Below, piece after piece: positions 58,859 through 58,900 of a DNA stretch of 58,900 nucleotides. Each line of letters begins with the position of its first letter. The stretch's first letter is position 1. A program made the translations under genes and the position numbers. Under the pieces are notes generated by a model. It searched no databases. It was not told the origin of the DNA and saw only the letters and a list, made by a program, of their open reading frames with translations. The DNA is from an uncultured Muribaculaceae bacterium (lineage in GTDB: Bacteria; Bacteroidota; Bacteroidia; Bacteroidales; Muribaculaceae), in the NCBI GenBank assembly GCA_910586595.1, contig CAJUJB010000016.1, positions 1-58,900 on the forward strand, in the 5' to 3' direction.

Positions 58859-58900
58859 GACGTCCGGCCAGGACGTCAATCTTAAGTAACCGGGTACGCC
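58859..58900. repeat. Palindromic repeat, relative of the field at 311-532
   Basis: GACGTCC at 58859-58865 pairs with GGACGTC at 58871-58877; the core CGTCCGGCCAGGACG is identical to that at 312-328. The window ends in CCGGGTACGCC, similar to the reverse complement of 489-501. The same family thus lies at both ends of the window. Confidence 0.65.

Noticed and set aside
1..58900. tRNA or rRNA genes
   Set aside because: No cloverleaf-like or rRNA-like sequence was seen in the gaps longer than 70 bases; a tRNAscan or Infernal run would be decisive.

Overview
The window looks like chromosome of a Bacteroidales bacterium, most likely a gut Muribaculaceae-type species; this is an inference from gene content and not a database result. 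Supporting signs are -7 boxes of the Bacteroidetes form TAnnTTTG in front of many genes, a SusC/SusD pair, a second TonB-dependent receptor, DUF349 and DUF2723 proteins, a Bacteroidetes-type PpiD foldase, and a moderately GC-rich core broken by AT-richer islands. No rRNA, tRNA, CRISPR array or integrase was seen.

Layout. 1-2000: start of an exported protein running off the edge, a palindrome-rich repeat field, and an ECF sigma factor gene overlapping a membrane-protein gene. 2001-12000: rplS, then a minus-strand cluster (DUF2723 glycosyltransferase, polysaccharide deacetylase, queG), a secreted metallophosphoesterase, and a minus-strand cluster of aminotransferase, TrmH-type methyltransferase, LD-carboxypeptidase and rfbC. 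12098-13980: an AT-richer two-gene island encoding an SMC/ABC-like ATPase and an HNH nuclease, which matches a Septu-type (PtuA/PtuB) anti-phage system. 14084-20858: a sugar-use locus with an AraC regulator divergent from an MFS sugar transporter, a DUF5107-TPR protein and an aldose epimerase. 20839-28891: housekeeping operons (stand-alone ACT-like gene/nadK/YgjP-like protease; pdxJ-exbB-exbD-tonB-like; lpxA/M48 protease/upp; trmD). 29034-37847: a plus-strand run with a lipoprotein, a RecD-like helicase, DUF349, an undecaprenyl-phosphate sugar transferase and an AddA/RecB-like helicase-nuclease.

37832-58900 is mostly minus strand and envelope-directed: a beta-helix lipoprotein, a GH78 alpha-L-rhamnosidase, a metal RND pump with a His-rich adaptor, PpiD, SusC/SusD, a TonB-dependent receptor, and an AT-rich array of paralogous exported proteins that includes one truncated copy. 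Dispersed repeats lie at both ends of the window, and one copy supplies the 3' end of a gene.

The best candidates for unusual biology are the PtuA/PtuB pair, the sigma factor/membrane protein pair bracketed by repeats, the stand-alone ACT-like gene coupled to nadK, the DUF5107-TPR sugar locus, and the lipoprotein array with its associated repeats. Where a promoter box lies inside an upstream in-frame extension, I used it to choose the downstream start.
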